From the NCBI GenBank assembly GCA_947624945.1, contig CANQMJ010000055.1:1-14994 (forward strand): a stretch of 14,994 nt of DNA. Direction: 5' to 3'. Numbering within the stretch: position 1 is the first letter of the stretch; each line of letters starts with the position of its first letter. Under the pieces are notes generated by a model, which worked only from the letters and a program-made list of their open reading frames with translations, was not told the origin of the DNA and searched no databases. This DNA comes from an uncultured Clostridia bacterium. Lineage in GTDB: Bacteria > Bacillota > Clostridia > Oscillospirales > CAG-272. A program made the translations under genes and the position numbers. Below, in pieces: positions 1 to 7,706 of this stretch.

Positions 1-1
1 G

Positions 2-484
2 GCGGCGCTGTCCGTGGCGATAGTGTACGTAGCGGCAGTGACGGAGCTGTTTTCGTATTCGGGCTGCCTCGTCGCGACGATAATAGTGCTGTTCCTGCGC
101 GTCGAATACGGGATGAGGACGGCGGCGGTCGTTTACGCGTCGGTGTCGGCGCTGTTGTGGATGATACTGCCCGACAAATCCATAGCAGCTGTATACACGT
201 TCGTGACGGGCATATATCCGCTCGTCAAGATATACTTCGATAAGATAAAAAATAAGATTTTGCGCGCCGCGGTGAAGCTTTTGGCGTTCAACGCCGACAT
301 CGGCGTGCTGTACGCCGCCGCGATGGCGCTGTTCGCGCCCGAGGCGGAGAGCGTATTTATCACTGTCGCGATGTTCGCGCTCGCAAATTTTACATTTCTC
401 GTCGCGGACTTTCTTTTCGACAGACTGACGGCGCTTTATGTGGTAAAATACAGGCAGGTACTTAAGCGGCGCGGAATAATTTGA
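2..484 (+). CDS. Conserved integral membrane protein, 5' end cut off by window edge
   Basis: The frame is open from the first bases of the window, so the true start lies upstream. A GTG at 14 is only the first start-like codon and has no clear ribosome site. About 160 residues are visible, with roughly four or five hydrophobic stretches (around residues 5-30, 35-55, 60-75, 95-110 and 115-135, counted from the GTG). Charged loops separate them and the C-terminus is basic. The pattern of a short loop ending in LPDK, then a YPLVK segment, then a pair of helices resembles a small uncharacterised membrane protein common in Clostridia, as I remember it. I cannot assign a function. It could be a substrate-binding membrane subunit of a transporter, but no motif proves that. 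It ends in TGA about 100 bases before yicC. Confidence 0.7.
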   Translation, partial: AALSVAIVYVAAVTELFSYSGCLVATIIVLFLRVEYGMRTAAVVYASVSALLWMILPDKSIAAVYTFVTGIYPLVKIYFDKIKNKILRAAVKLLAFNADIGVLYAAAMALFAPEAESVFITVAMFALANFTFLVADFLFDRLTALYVVKYRQVLKRRGII

Positions 485-511
485 CAGAGCGCTTCATGCA
501 AAACGAATATA
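481..511 (+). promoter_or_regulatory. Possible promoter ahead of yicC
   Basis: A perfect TTGACA (481-486) overlaps the stop codon of the upstream membrane protein gene. An AT-rich GAATATA lies about 18 bases downstream and could serve as a weak -10. The spacing is acceptable but the -10 match is poor, so this is only a candidate start for the yicC-remA-rpoZ-priA unit. Confidence 0.3.
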
Positions 512-590
512 CCGGAATAAAACATATACAAATTTCAGAAGAAGGGACTGCGGCACGGACTCACCGTCGCGCTGCCGCAAAGGGGCAATA

Positions 591-1484
591 ATGGTAAGAT
601 CGATGACGTCCTTCGGACGCGCCGTGCGCGAGTTCGGAGGAAAGCGGTACACGGTCGAGATAAAGAGCGTAAACGGCAAATATCTCGATTTCTCGATAAA
701 GTATCCGCGCCAGTACGGGTTCGTCGAGTCGCGCATCAAGTCGCACGTGACGTCGCGCGGCGTGACTCGCGGGAAGATAGACTGCTATCTCGGCGTCGAG
801 GTGATAGAGCAGCAGGGCGTCGACATAACGCTCGACGGCGCGCTCGCCGCGTCGTACATCAAGGCGCTCGAAAGGCTGCGCGACGAGTTCGGTCTGCGCG
901 ACGACATATCGGTGTGCAGAGTCGCCGCGTTCCACGACATTTTCAACGTGACGCACCCGGAGGAGGACACCGAAGCCGAGTGGGAGGCTGTCAGGGCGAC
1001 GCTCGACGACGCGCTCGACGAGTTCCTCGCGATGCGCGAGGCCGAGGGCGCGCGGCTGTGCGAGGACGCGAAGACGAAGCTCGAGGAGATAAGGTCGGCG
1101 GCAGCCGAGATAAAGGTTATATCGGAGCGCAACATAGAGACGTATCCGACGCGGCTCGCGGAGCGGATAACGCAGCTTTTGGAGGCTGTCGGCGTCGAGG
1201 CGGAGATAACGGAGTCGCGCATACTCACGGAGGCGGCGATATTCGCCGACAAAGCGGCGATTGACGAGGAGCTCGTGAGGCTGTCCTCGCATCTGTCGGC
1301 GTTTTACGAGATAATGGACGGCGAGGAAGCCGTCGGGCGCAAGCTCGATTTCCTTATACAGGAGATAAACCGCGAGACGAACACGATAGGCTCGAAGTCG
1401 CAGGACACGAAAATAGCGCGTCTCGTCGTCGATATAAAATGCACCGTCGAAAAGCTGCGCGAGCAGATACAGAATCTTGAATGA
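591..1484 (+). CDS. yicC: YicC/YloC-family endoribonuclease
   Basis: The 297-residue product has the usual length of the YicC/YloC family, which are endoribonucleases linked to RNA decay and stationary-phase fitness. The N-terminus reads MVRSMTSFGRA, close to the family MTGFGRA signature with one Gly-to-Ser change. It is followed by the conserved SVNGKYLD block (about residues 26-33). The C-terminal domain carries the family hallmark QEINRETNTIGSKSQD (about residues 258-273) and ends KLREQIQNLE, as YicC proteins do. The ATG at 591 follows an AGGGG ribosome site about 5 bases upstream. Its stop overlaps an ATG at 1481, but the next gene most likely starts at 1502. In Firmicutes yicC normally heads the remA-gmk-rpoZ cluster, and here it is in that position. 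The identification is secure, but the cellular substrate is not shown. Confidence 0.93.
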   Translation: MVRSMTSFGRAVREFGGKRYTVEIKSVNGKYLDFSIKYPRQYGFVESRIKSHVTSRGVTRGKIDCYLGVEVIEQQGVDITLDGALAASYIKALERLRDEFGLRDDISVCRVAAFHDIFNVTHPEEDTEAEWEAVRATLDDALDEFLAMREAEGARLCEDAKTKLEEIRSAAAEIKVISERNIETYPTRLAERITQLLEAVGVEAEITESRILTEAAIFADKAAIDEELVRLSSHLSAFYEIMDGEEAVGRKLDFLIQEINRETNTIGSKSQDTKIARLVVDIKCTVEKLREQIQNLE

Positions 1485-1501
1485 GAGGCGGTGACGGAAA
1501 A

Positions 1502-1744
1502 ATGACGCTTCTCAACATAGGATACTCGAATCTCGTCGCCGTCGAGCACATCATAGCGATCATAGCGCACGATACGGCGCCCGCGAAGCGGCTCGTCGCG
1601 GAGGCGAAGGAGTCGGGACGGCTCATAGACGCGACGTGCGGCAAGCGCACGCAGTCGGTGATAATAACGGACAGCGACCACGTCATACTGTCGGCGTTGT
1701 CGACGGATTCTCTCGACAGACGCGCGTCCGGCGCCGAGGAATAA
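1502..1744 (+). CDS. remA: RemA-like extracellular matrix regulator (DUF370)
   Basis: The 80-residue product starts MTLLNIGYSNLV and contains the family core of an APAKRL segment, then GRLIDATCGKRTQSVIITDSDHV split over two strands, then ILSAL. This matches RemA/YlzA (DUF370). In Bacillus that protein is a small oligomeric DNA-binding activator of biofilm matrix and osmoprotection genes. I chose ATG 1502 because family members begin at this MT(L/I) motif. An in-frame ATG at 1481 would add seven residues, MRGGDGK, that are not part of the family. The GAGAGG ribosome site at 1483-1488 sits just after the yicC stop. The gene lies directly behind yicC, as in most Firmicutes. Unlike the usual order, gmk does not follow; only 74 bases separate it from rpoZ. 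Confidence 0.9.
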   Translation: MTLLNIGYSNLVAVEHIIAIIAHDTAPAKRLVAEAKESGRLIDATCGKRTQSVIITDSDHVILSALSTDSLDRRASGAEE

Positions 1745-1818
1745 AAGCGCGCGCACATGCGCCGCGCAGTCAAAATCAATTATAACAGCACAGATATTTC
1801 TGAAAGGATACACAAGTT

Positions 1819-2097
1819 ATGTCAATGATATCACCCTCTATCGACGAGCTGACGAAGGGTCAGTTCAACCGCTACACGCTCGTTATCGCGACAGCGAAGG
1901 TCGCGCGCATGGTGACGAACGAATACGTCAAGCAGCGCGAGAGCGCCGAGGCGAAGATAGCGAACAAAGAGACGGATAAGCTGCTTACCTCGATGATAAA
2001 GAAGGAGTTCCGCGATGAGAAGGCGGTCAGGAGCGCGGTGACGCGTCTCGCCGCTGACGAATTTCGCATCGTTCCCTCCGACGACGGCAGGTTCTGA
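1819..2097 (+). CDS. rpoZ: DNA-directed RNA polymerase omega subunit
   Basis: The 92-residue product has the omega/Rpb6 fold signature. There is an N-terminal PSIDEL segment, then a YTLVIATAKVARMV helix (residues about 19-32), which corresponds to the YxLVxxaAkRARql core that clamps the beta-prime subunit. A second helical part follows, with paired Lys and Glu residues. Omega helps assemble and stabilise RNA polymerase, and in some bacteria it forms part of a ppGpp site. ATG 1819 is preceded by GAAAGGA. Another Met lies two codons in, at 1825. The gene sits between remA and priA, where omega is normally found in Firmicutes, although gmk before it and coaBC after it are both missing. The priA GTG follows the stop by only two bases, which suggests coupled translation. 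Confidence 0.9.
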   Translation: MSMISPSIDELTKGQFNRYTLVIATAKVARMVTNEYVKQRESAEAKIANKETDKLLTSMIKKEFRDEKAVRSAVTRLAADEFRIVPSDDGRF

Positions 2098-2099
2098 CC

Positions 2100-4628
2100 G
2101 TGTCCGCATACGGCGAATACGCGGGCGTCCGCATACTTGACGCGCCCGCTCACGCCGACCGTGAATACACGTATTATATACCGCGCGAGCTGTCGGAAGA
2201 GGTGCGTCCCGGGGTCTTTGTCGCCGTACCGTTCGGCGGCGGGAACAGGAAAAAGACGGCGCTCGTCGTAAATGTATACGACTCGACGGATGTCGAGAGA
2301 TGCAAGCCGATATCGGAGATAGCGAGTCCCGGCGTCGTGATGTCGTCCGAGATGCTCGGGATATGCGATTTTTTATGCTCGCAGACGCTCTGCACTTACG
2401 GAGACGCGGTGAGGGCGACGGTGCCGCAGGGGGCGATGTCGCGCGTGCGCGAGCTCTATGAGGCGGCCGATACGGAAGCGAGCGAAAGCGTCGTTTCGGG
2501 GCTGTCGGCGAAGGCGATGTACGTATACGCGTTCGTGCAGTCGCACGGGCGCGTGACATATGACCGCATACGCGCCGAGTTCGGCGACGCGGCGGTGACG
2601 AACGATCTGCTCTCGTCGCTGTGCAGGCGCGGACTTTTGCGCAAGACGCACGATCTGCACGACCCGACGAACGAGGTCGTCGACGCCGATATAAAGCTTG
2701 CGGTGTCGGACGACGACGCGGAAGCGTATATCGCGGACAGGTCGGTGCGCTCGAAGCGCTCAAAGGACATTGTTTCGTCCCTGCTCTCGTGCGGCGGCGG
2801 ATGCAGCGAATCGGAGCTTAAAGCCGAGATGGGAGCGGTGACGACGCAGCTTCGCTCGCTTTGCGAGCGCGGAATTTTGACGCGCGAGGAAAGGCGCGTT
2901 TTCCGCAATCCGTTTGCGTCTATCCCTGAGTCTCCGACGGCGCTCACGCTGTCGCCCGAGCAGAGTCGGGCGCGCGACGCGCTCGTATCGCTTTACGAAT
3001 CGGGCGAGGCGAAGGCGGCGCTGCTGTTCGGTGTGACGGGCAGCGGCAAAACGTCGGTCATAAGGTCGATGATAGACCGCGTGACGTCGGACGGCAGAGG
3101 CGTCATAATCCTCGTGCCCGAGATAGCGCTGACGCCGCAGACGGTGTCTATATTCTGCTCCAACTACGGCAGCCGCGTGGCGGTGATACATTCGTCGCTG
3201 TCGGCGGGGGAGAGGATAGACGCATGGCAGCGCATACGCGACGGCGGCGCCGACATAGTCATCGGCACGCGGTCGGCGATATTCGCGCCGGTGAAAAACC
3301 TCGGCATGATAGTGATAGACGAGGAGCAGGAGCACACGTACAAGTCTGATTCCGCGCCGAAGTATACGGCGCACGACGTGGCGAGATACAGATGCGCGCA
3401 GAATAACGCGCTTATGCTTTTGTCGAGCGCGACGCCGTCGCTGTCGACGTATCACAAGGCGAGGACGGGCGCGTACACGCTCGTCGAGCTGCGCGAGCGT
3501 TACGGCGGCGCGCGGCTGCCCGACGTAATAGTTGCCGACATGCGGCGCGACAGAGTCGAGGATTCGACGTCCCCGATAGGAAAGACGCTGCGGGCGGCGA
3601 TAGGCGAGACCGTGGCGCGCGGCGAGCAGGCGATACTGTTTCTCAACCGCCGCGGGTACAACAATTTTTTGTCGTGCCGCTCGTGCGGCAGCGCAGTCGT
3701 ATGTCCGCGCTGCTCGGTTGCGCTGACGTATCACGCGTCGCGCAAGATAGCGGCGACGGACGATCCCGAAAATTACCGCGCCGAGCACATCGCGGCGGGG
3801 TATCTCGAGTGTCACTACTGCGGCTACCGTACGTCGGCGCCGCGCGCGTGTCCCGAGTGCGGCAGCGAGAACATGTACTACATGGGCTGGGGGACGCAGC
3901 GCGTCGAGCAGGAGCTCGGCGAGCTTTACCCGACGGCGCGCATACTGCGCATGGACGCCGACACTACGCGGACGCGCTCCGCGTACGATGAAATACTCGG
4001 CGCGTTCGGACGCCACGAGGCGGACATTCTGATCGGCACGCAGATGGTGACGAAGGGGCACGATTTCCCCGACGTGACGCTTGTGGGCGTGCTGCTCGCG
4101 GAGTCGTCGCTGTATCTTGACGATTACCGCGCGTCGGAGCGGACGTTCTCGCTCATAACGCAGGTGGTGGGACGCGCGGGACGCGCGTCTTTGCCGGGGC
4201 GCGCGATAATACAGACGTACACGCCGGACAACAAAAGTCTCGGTTATGCGTGCGCGCAGGATTACGAGAGCTTTTACGACAACGAGATAAAGCTGCGGCG
4301 CGCGTACTCGTTCCCGCCGTTCTGCGACATCGCGCAGGTGACGCTGACGAGCGCGGACGAGGCGGAGCTGTCGCAGTCTGTATTGAGGCTGTCGGAGTAT
4401 ATGAAACAGACGGCGTCGACGGAGTATTCGGACGTGCCGCTTTTGATGTTCGGTCCGTTCGAGGCGCCCGTCTACCGCGTCAACGGCAAGTGCCGTATGC
4501 GCATTGTGTGCAAGTGCAAGCTGACGAAGCGCACGCGCGCGCTTTTCGCGTCCGTCCTGACCGACTTCGCGCCGAAGCTCACGCGCCGCGTGTCCGTGGC
4601 GGTAGATTTTAATCCGAACAGTGTGTGA
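2100..4628 (+). CDS. priA: Primosomal protein N' (replication restart helicase PriA)
   Basis: PriA is a 3'-to-5' superfamily 2 helicase that recognises stalled forks and starts reloading of the replicative helicase. The 842-residue product has the N-terminal DNA-binding region (about 1-110), a winged-helix-like part, then the helicase lobes. Walker A is GVTGSGKT (311-318). The Walker B box reads DEEQ (407-410) where many PriA proteins have DEEH. Motif VI is QVVGRAGR (688-695). Eight zinc-binding cysteines are present in four CxxC pairs (526/529, 535/538, 571/574, 584/587). The spacing between the second and third pair is 32 residues, about 18 longer than in E. coli or Bacillus as I remember them. 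The gene starts with GTG two bases after rpoZ. It ends just before a strong hairpin that probably terminates the unit. Confidence 0.95.
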   Translation: MSAYGEYAGVRILDAPAHADREYTYYIPRELSEEVRPGVFVAVPFGGGNRKKTALVVNVYDSTDVERCKPISEIASPGVVMSSEMLGICDFLCSQTLCTYGDAVRATVPQGAMSRVRELYEAADTEASESVVSGLSAKAMYVYAFVQSHGRVTYDRIRAEFGDAAVTNDLLSSLCRRGLLRKTHDLHDPTNEVVDADIKLAVSDDDAEAYIADRSVRSKRSKDIVSSLLSCGGGCSESELKAEMGAVTTQLRSLCERGILTREERRVFRNPFASIPESPTALTLSPEQSRARDALVSLYESGEAKAALLFGVTGSGKTSVIRSMIDRVTSDGRGVIILVPEIALTPQTVSIFCSNYGSRVAVIHSSLSAGERIDAWQRIRDGGADIVIGTRSAIFAPVKNLGMIVIDEEQEHTYKSDSAPKYTAHDVARYRCAQNNALMLLSSATPSLSTYHKARTGAYTLVELRERYGGARLPDVIVADMRRDRVEDSTSPIGKTLRAAIGETVARGEQAILFLNRRGYNNFLSCRSCGSAVVCPRCSVALTYHASRKIAATDDPENYRAEHIAAGYLECHYCGYRTSAPRACPECGSENMYYMGWGTQRVEQELGELYPTARILRMDADTTRTRSAYDEILGAFGRHEADILIGTQMVTKGHDFPDVTLVGVLLAESSLYLDDYRASERTFSLITQVVGRAGRASLPGRAIIQTYTPDNKSLGYACAQDYESFYDNEIKLRRAYSFPPFCDIAQVTLTSADEAELSQSVLRLSEYMKQTASTEYSDVPLLMFGPFEAPVYRVNGKCRMRIVCKCKLTKRTRALFASVLTDFAPKLTRRVSVAVDFNPNSV

Positions 4629-4632
4629 GGAG

Positions 4633-4735
4633 CGGGGCGCTGCCCCGTACCCCGCACAGGGGGCTTTTTGAAAAAAGCCCCCTGTGAACCCGCAAAAACT
4701 TTTCCGGAAGGAAAAGTTTTTAGTGGGTCTTACAG
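4633..4735 (+). repeat. Composite palindromic repeat after priA (copy 1 of a hairpin family)
   Basis: Three hairpins follow priA in a row. The first is CGGGGC-GCT-GCCCCG (4633-4647). The second is a 15-bp perfect stem around a CTTTTTGAAAAAAG centre (4655-4686). The third is a 12-bp stem, AAAAACTTTTCC with its complement and a GGAA loop (4694-4721). The second hairpin followed by CAAAAACTTTTCC recurs at 8784-8836 with different arm bases, so this is a family rather than a one-off terminator. Confidence 0.7.
4655..4686 (+). terminator. Hairpin terminator candidate for the yicC-priA unit
   Basis: A 15-bp uninterrupted stem (4655-4669 with 4672-4686) with a two-base loop lies 27 bases after the priA stop. 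There is no classical T-run directly after it, though the next hairpin arm ends in TTTTT at 4717-4721. It probably stops or slows transcription and may also stabilise the 3' end. Confidence 0.5.
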
Positions 4736-4892
4736 CGTCGATGTTATAGAGCGTATCGGTGTCCGACGCCGGGCTTCATCAGCTGCAACAGAGGTTATAT
4801 TCACCGAAGGCGCAGCGCTTCGCGCGACTACTTGTACACGGTAAATATAATCCCTACACGCAGGGATAATGGAATAGAGTATATAAAAAATA
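4736..4892 (+). other. Gene-free spacer with possible promoter for the def operon
   Basis: No reading frame here looks real on either strand. A TATAAT occurs at 4846-4851, without a convincing -35 at 16-18 bases upstream. It is followed directly by an ATCCCT/AGGGAT dyad (4850-4855 with 4862-4867), which could be an operator or a leader hairpin. An AT-rich TATATAAAAAATAG follows at 4881-4893. This is the most likely place for a def promoter, but the evidence is weak. Confidence 0.3.
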
Positions 4893-4953
4893 GTCAGGAA
4901 AAGTTTTGAAAAGGGGGTCCGGGGGAAAAACTTTTTCCAAAAGTTTTTCCCCC
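4893..4953 (-). repeat. Palindromic hairpin repeat (copy 2, inverted) abutting def
   Basis: A 15-bp perfect stem lies at 4921-4935 paired with 4939-4953, with a TCC loop. It is flanked on the left by GGAAAAGTTTTGAAAAGGGGG and the short spacer TCC. Read on the minus strand, the order is hairpin, then GGACCCCCTTTTC, then AAAACTTTTCCT. That is the same order as the copies at 8784 and 13054, so this copy is inverted. It ends six bases before the def start codon. Confidence 0.75.
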
Positions 4954-4959
4954 GTTAAA

Positions 4960-5433
4960 ATGGCTTTATTAAAAATTCGCAAAAAGGGAGATCCGACGCT
5001 GCGGGCGAGGTGCCGTGCGGTGGAGAAGATAGACGGCAGGATACTGACGCTGCTTGACGACATGGCGGAGACCATGCGTAAAGCGGACGGGGTAGGACTT
5101 GCCGCACCGCAGGTAGGCGTACGCCGCCGCGTTGTGGTCATTGAGACGGAGGATTCGGGGCTCATCGAGCTTATCAATCCCGAGATAACGGAGCGCGAGG
5201 GCGAGCAGCTCGAACGCGAGGGGTGTCTTTCGATACCGGACGAGTGCGGCATTACGCGCCGTCCCGCGCGTGTAAAGGTGCAGGCGCTCGACAGGAGCGG
5301 CACGATGCGGACGTACGAGGGCGAGGGACTGCTCGCGCGCGCGTTCTGCCATGAGATAGACCATCTCGACGGAAAGCTCTACATTGACCCGGACGTGCTC
5401 GTCCGCATGGTCACCGACGAGGACGACGAGTAA
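4960..5433 (+). CDS. def: Peptide deformylase
   Basis: The enzyme removes the formyl group from the N-terminal methionine of new proteins, using a metal ion. The 157-residue product from ATG 4960 has all three family motifs: GVGLAAPQ (44-51), EGCLS (87-91, metal ligand Cys89) and HEIDH (131-135, ligands His131 and His135, catalytic Glu132). The N-terminus MALLKIRKKGDP fits the family (xIxxxGDPvLR). The frame is open further upstream to a TTG at 4906, which would add 18 residues encoded by a palindromic repeat. I rejected that start on family length. No good ribosome site precedes ATG 4960, because a 15-bp hairpin ends six bases before it, which may lower initiation. fmt follows 23 bases downstream, the usual deformylase-formyltransferase pair. 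Confidence 0.93.
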   Translation: MALLKIRKKGDPTLRARCRAVEKIDGRILTLLDDMAETMRKADGVGLAAPQVGVRRRVVVIETEDSGLIELINPEITEREGEQLEREGCLSIPDECGITRRPARVKVQALDRSGTMRTYEGEGLLARAFCHEIDHLDGKLYIDPDVLVRMVTDEDDE

Positions 5434-5456
5434 AAGGCAAAGGCGGGGAACGGTAA

Positions 5457-6383
5457 ATGCGCATAATGTTCATGGGCACGCCCGAGATCGCGTCGTCGGT
5501 ACTCGAAGCCGTCGCACAGACGGGCGAGGAGATCGCCGCCGTCGTGACGCAGCCCGATAAGCCGAAGGGGCGCGGCTACAATATGACGCCGCCGCCCGTC
5601 AAGGTGACGGCGGAGAGGCTCGGCATCGCGGTGAGTCAGCCCGATAAAATAAGGACGGAGGAGTTCGCGCGCTACCTCGACGAGATCGACCCGGAGCTCA
5701 TCGTCGTCGTCGCATACGGGAAGATACTGCCGAAGTTCGTGCTCGATAAGCCGAAGTACGGCTGCGTCAACGCGCACGCGTCGCTTTTGCCGAAATACCG
5801 CGGCGCCGCGCCGATACAGCGCGCCATCATGGACGGTGAGCGCGAAACGGGCGTGACCGCGATGTACATGGACGAGGGACTCGACACCGGCGACATGATA
5901 CTGACACGCAGGGTGGAGATCGCGGACGGCGACGACTTTTTCGACGTCCACGATAAGCTCGCGAAAGCGGCGTCGGAGGCTATTGTCGAGACGATAGGTC
6001 GGATAAAGGACGGGACCGTCACGCGCACGCCGCAGCCGGACGGCGCGACGTACGCGCACAAAATTGAGGACGCGGACATGGTGATAGACTTTTCGTGCGG
6101 CGCGAAGCGCGTATACGACAAGATACGCGCGCTGACGCCGTCCGCGTATACGAAAACGCCCGACGGCAAGCGTCTGAGGATCGTCGCGGGCGAATATGAT
6201 GCAGCGGACGGCGACGGCGGCGAATGCGGACAGATATTGTCCGTGTCGGGCGGCAGGATCGCGGTCAGGTGCGGGTCGGGCACGCTGTATATCACAAAGT
6301 GCCAGCCCGAGGGCAAGCGTGCGATGGGAGCCGCCGACCTCGTCAACGGCAGACGCATAAAAACGGGCGACATACTCGGATGA
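5457..6383 (+). CDS. fmt: Methionyl-tRNA formyltransferase
   Basis: The enzyme transfers a formyl group from 10-formyl-tetrahydrofolate to Met-tRNA of the initiator, which makes translation start possible. The 308-residue length is typical. The N-terminus reads MRIMFMGTPEIA. The folate-binding signature SLLPKYRGAAPI lies at 109-120. The catalytic triad is present as Asn105, His107 and Asp143, within the NAHASLLP and GLDTGD blocks. The C-terminal OB-like domain (about 205-308) ends with the usual KTGDIL. ATG 5457 is preceded by GGCGGGG. It follows def and its stop overlaps the rsmB start in an ATGA, so the two are probably translationally coupled. Confidence 0.95.
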   Translation: MRIMFMGTPEIASSVLEAVAQTGEEIAAVVTQPDKPKGRGYNMTPPPVKVTAERLGIAVSQPDKIRTEEFARYLDEIDPELIVVVAYGKILPKFVLDKPKYGCVNAHASLLPKYRGAAPIQRAIMDGERETGVTAMYMDEGLDTGDMILTRRVEIADGDDFFDVHDKLAKAASEAIVETIGRIKDGTVTRTPQPDGATYAHKIEDADMVIDFSCGAKRVYDKIRALTPSAYTKTPDGKRLRIVAGEYDAADGDGGECGQILSVSGGRIAVRCGSGTLYITKCQPEGKRAMGAADLVNGRRIKTGDILG

Positions 6384-7693
6384 GGGGCGAACACCGCGAA
6401 TACAACGTCCGCTCCGAGGCGGTGAAGTCGCTGTGCCGCATCATGCGCGACGGAAAATATCCGAACCTCGAGCTCGGCGCGGCGATGGGGAAAGCGGAGC
6501 TTTCGCACGCGGACAGGTCGCTGTATGCGGCGCTCGTCTACGGCGTATGCGAGCGCGCGCTCACGCTCGACTATGTTATCGCGAACCTGACGGGGCGCGA
6601 CGTGGGCACGCTCGACGGCGAGACGCTGTCGGCGCTCCGAGTCGGACTTTACCAAATATATTACATGGACAAAATACCGCCGCACGCGGCGGTAAATGAG
6701 ACTGTTGCGGCTTCTCCCGCGCGTTCGCGCGGACTTGTCAACGCCGTTCTGCGGCGCGCGCTCCGCGAGGGAAGCGTGCTCGATATCCCCGACGGCGACG
6801 CGTCGTTGCTGTACTCGCTGCCGGAATGGATAGTGGATCTGTGGCATCGCGACTACCCCGACGACGCCGACGCGCTTTGCGCGTCCGTCAACCGCCGTCC
6901 CGACGTGACGCTGTGCGTGAACACGCAGCGGACGAACGCGGAGGCGGTGCTTGAGGCGATGGCAAAGCACGGAGCAGAGGCGGCGCCGAACGCGTTTTTC
7001 GGCGACATGATCGACGTAAAACTCGCGGGCGTGCCTGTGACGGAGCTGCCGGGATTTGAGAACGGGGACTATTTCGTACAGGACGCCGCGTCGAATGCGG
7101 CGGTGCGAATACTCGACGTACGTCCGGGAATGAGAGTCGCGGACGTGTGCGCGGCGCCGGGCGGCAAGAGCCTTGCCGCCGCGATAATGATGGGGAATTC
7201 GGGCGAGGTCGACGCGTTCGACATACATGAAAACAAGCTCGGACTGCTGAGGTCGAGCGCGCAAAGGCTCGGCATCGGCATAATATCGACGTCGGTGCGC
7301 GACGCGAGGGATAAGGACTGCGGCGAGCTTCGCCGCGCGTTCGACCGCGTGATATGCGACGTGCCGTGCTCGGGGCTTGGTGTCATCGCGAAGAAGCCGG
7401 ACATAAGATACAAAAGCGAGGGCGACGTCAGACGACTGTCGGAGATACAGTCGGCGATACTGTCGTCGTCGGCGGAGCTCGTCAAAGAGGGCGGCGTGCT
7501 CGTTTACTCCACCTGCACGTTAAGACGCGCCGAAAACGACGATGTCGTGGACGATTTCCTCCACAATCATGACGATTTCACAGCGGATACGTTTACGCTG
7601 CCCCACATCGTGGCGGCGAGCTGCGCGACGTTCATGCCGCACAGGCACGGCACGGACGGATTTTTTGCGGCAAAGCTGAGAAGAATAAAGTAA
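6380..7693 (+). CDS. rsmB: 16S rRNA (cytosine-967-C5)-methyltransferase
   Basis: RsmB methylates C967 of 16S rRNA in E. coli numbering. The 437-residue product has an N-terminal NusB-like RNA-binding domain (about 5-135, with NETVA and RGLVNAVLRR helices) and a C-terminal Rossmann methyltransferase domain. The SAM-binding motif is CAAPGGKS (257-264). DVPCSG (327-332, Cys330) is the PC motif. STCT (377-380, Cys379) supplies the catalytic cysteine. The TGFFAAKLRR end is typical. I chose ATG 6380 because it overlaps the fmt stop and leaves a normal NusB start. The frame is open 52 codons further into fmt, but that part is plainly the fmt shadow. The spacing to rlmN is 13 bases, so they are probably in one operon. 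Confidence 0.94.
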   Translation: MRGEHREYNVRSEAVKSLCRIMRDGKYPNLELGAAMGKAELSHADRSLYAALVYGVCERALTLDYVIANLTGRDVGTLDGETLSALRVGLYQIYYMDKIPPHAAVNETVAASPARSRGLVNAVLRRALREGSVLDIPDGDASLLYSLPEWIVDLWHRDYPDDADALCASVNRRPDVTLCVNTQRTNAEAVLEAMAKHGAEAAPNAFFGDMIDVKLAGVPVTELPGFENGDYFVQDAASNAAVRILDVRPGMRVADVCAAPGGKSLAAAIMMGNSGEVDAFDIHENKLGLLRSSAQRLGIGIISTSVRDARDKDCGELRRAFDRVICDVPCSGLGVIAKKPDIRYKSEGDVRRLSEIQSAILSSSAELVKEGGVLVYSTCTLRRAENDDVVDDFLHNHDDFTADTFTLPHIVAASCATFMPHRHGTDGFFAAKLRRIK

Positions 7694-7706
7694 AGGGGAG
7701 AACGGG

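Noticed and set aside
1481..1501. ATG at 1481 as the remA start
   Set aside because: It adds MRGGDGK, which is not in the family. The ATG at 1502 begins the conserved MTLLNIG.
1831..2763. Long minus-strand frame of 310 codons opposite rpoZ/priA
   Set aside because: It is arginine- and serine-rich, matches no family, and lies opposite two clear genes. It is a by-product of GC-rich codon use.
2760..4061. Minus-strand frame of 433 codons opposite priA
   Set aside because: Very Arg/Ala-rich with no motifs, fully inside priA on the other strand.
4906..4959. TTG at 4906 as the def start
   Set aside because: The extra 18 residues are repeat-coded and outside the normal deformylase length. It is kept as a finding because it cannot be excluded.
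5672..7264. Minus-strand frame of 530 codons opposite fmt and rsmB
   Set aside because: It is a shadow of two well-supported genes and has no family resemblance.
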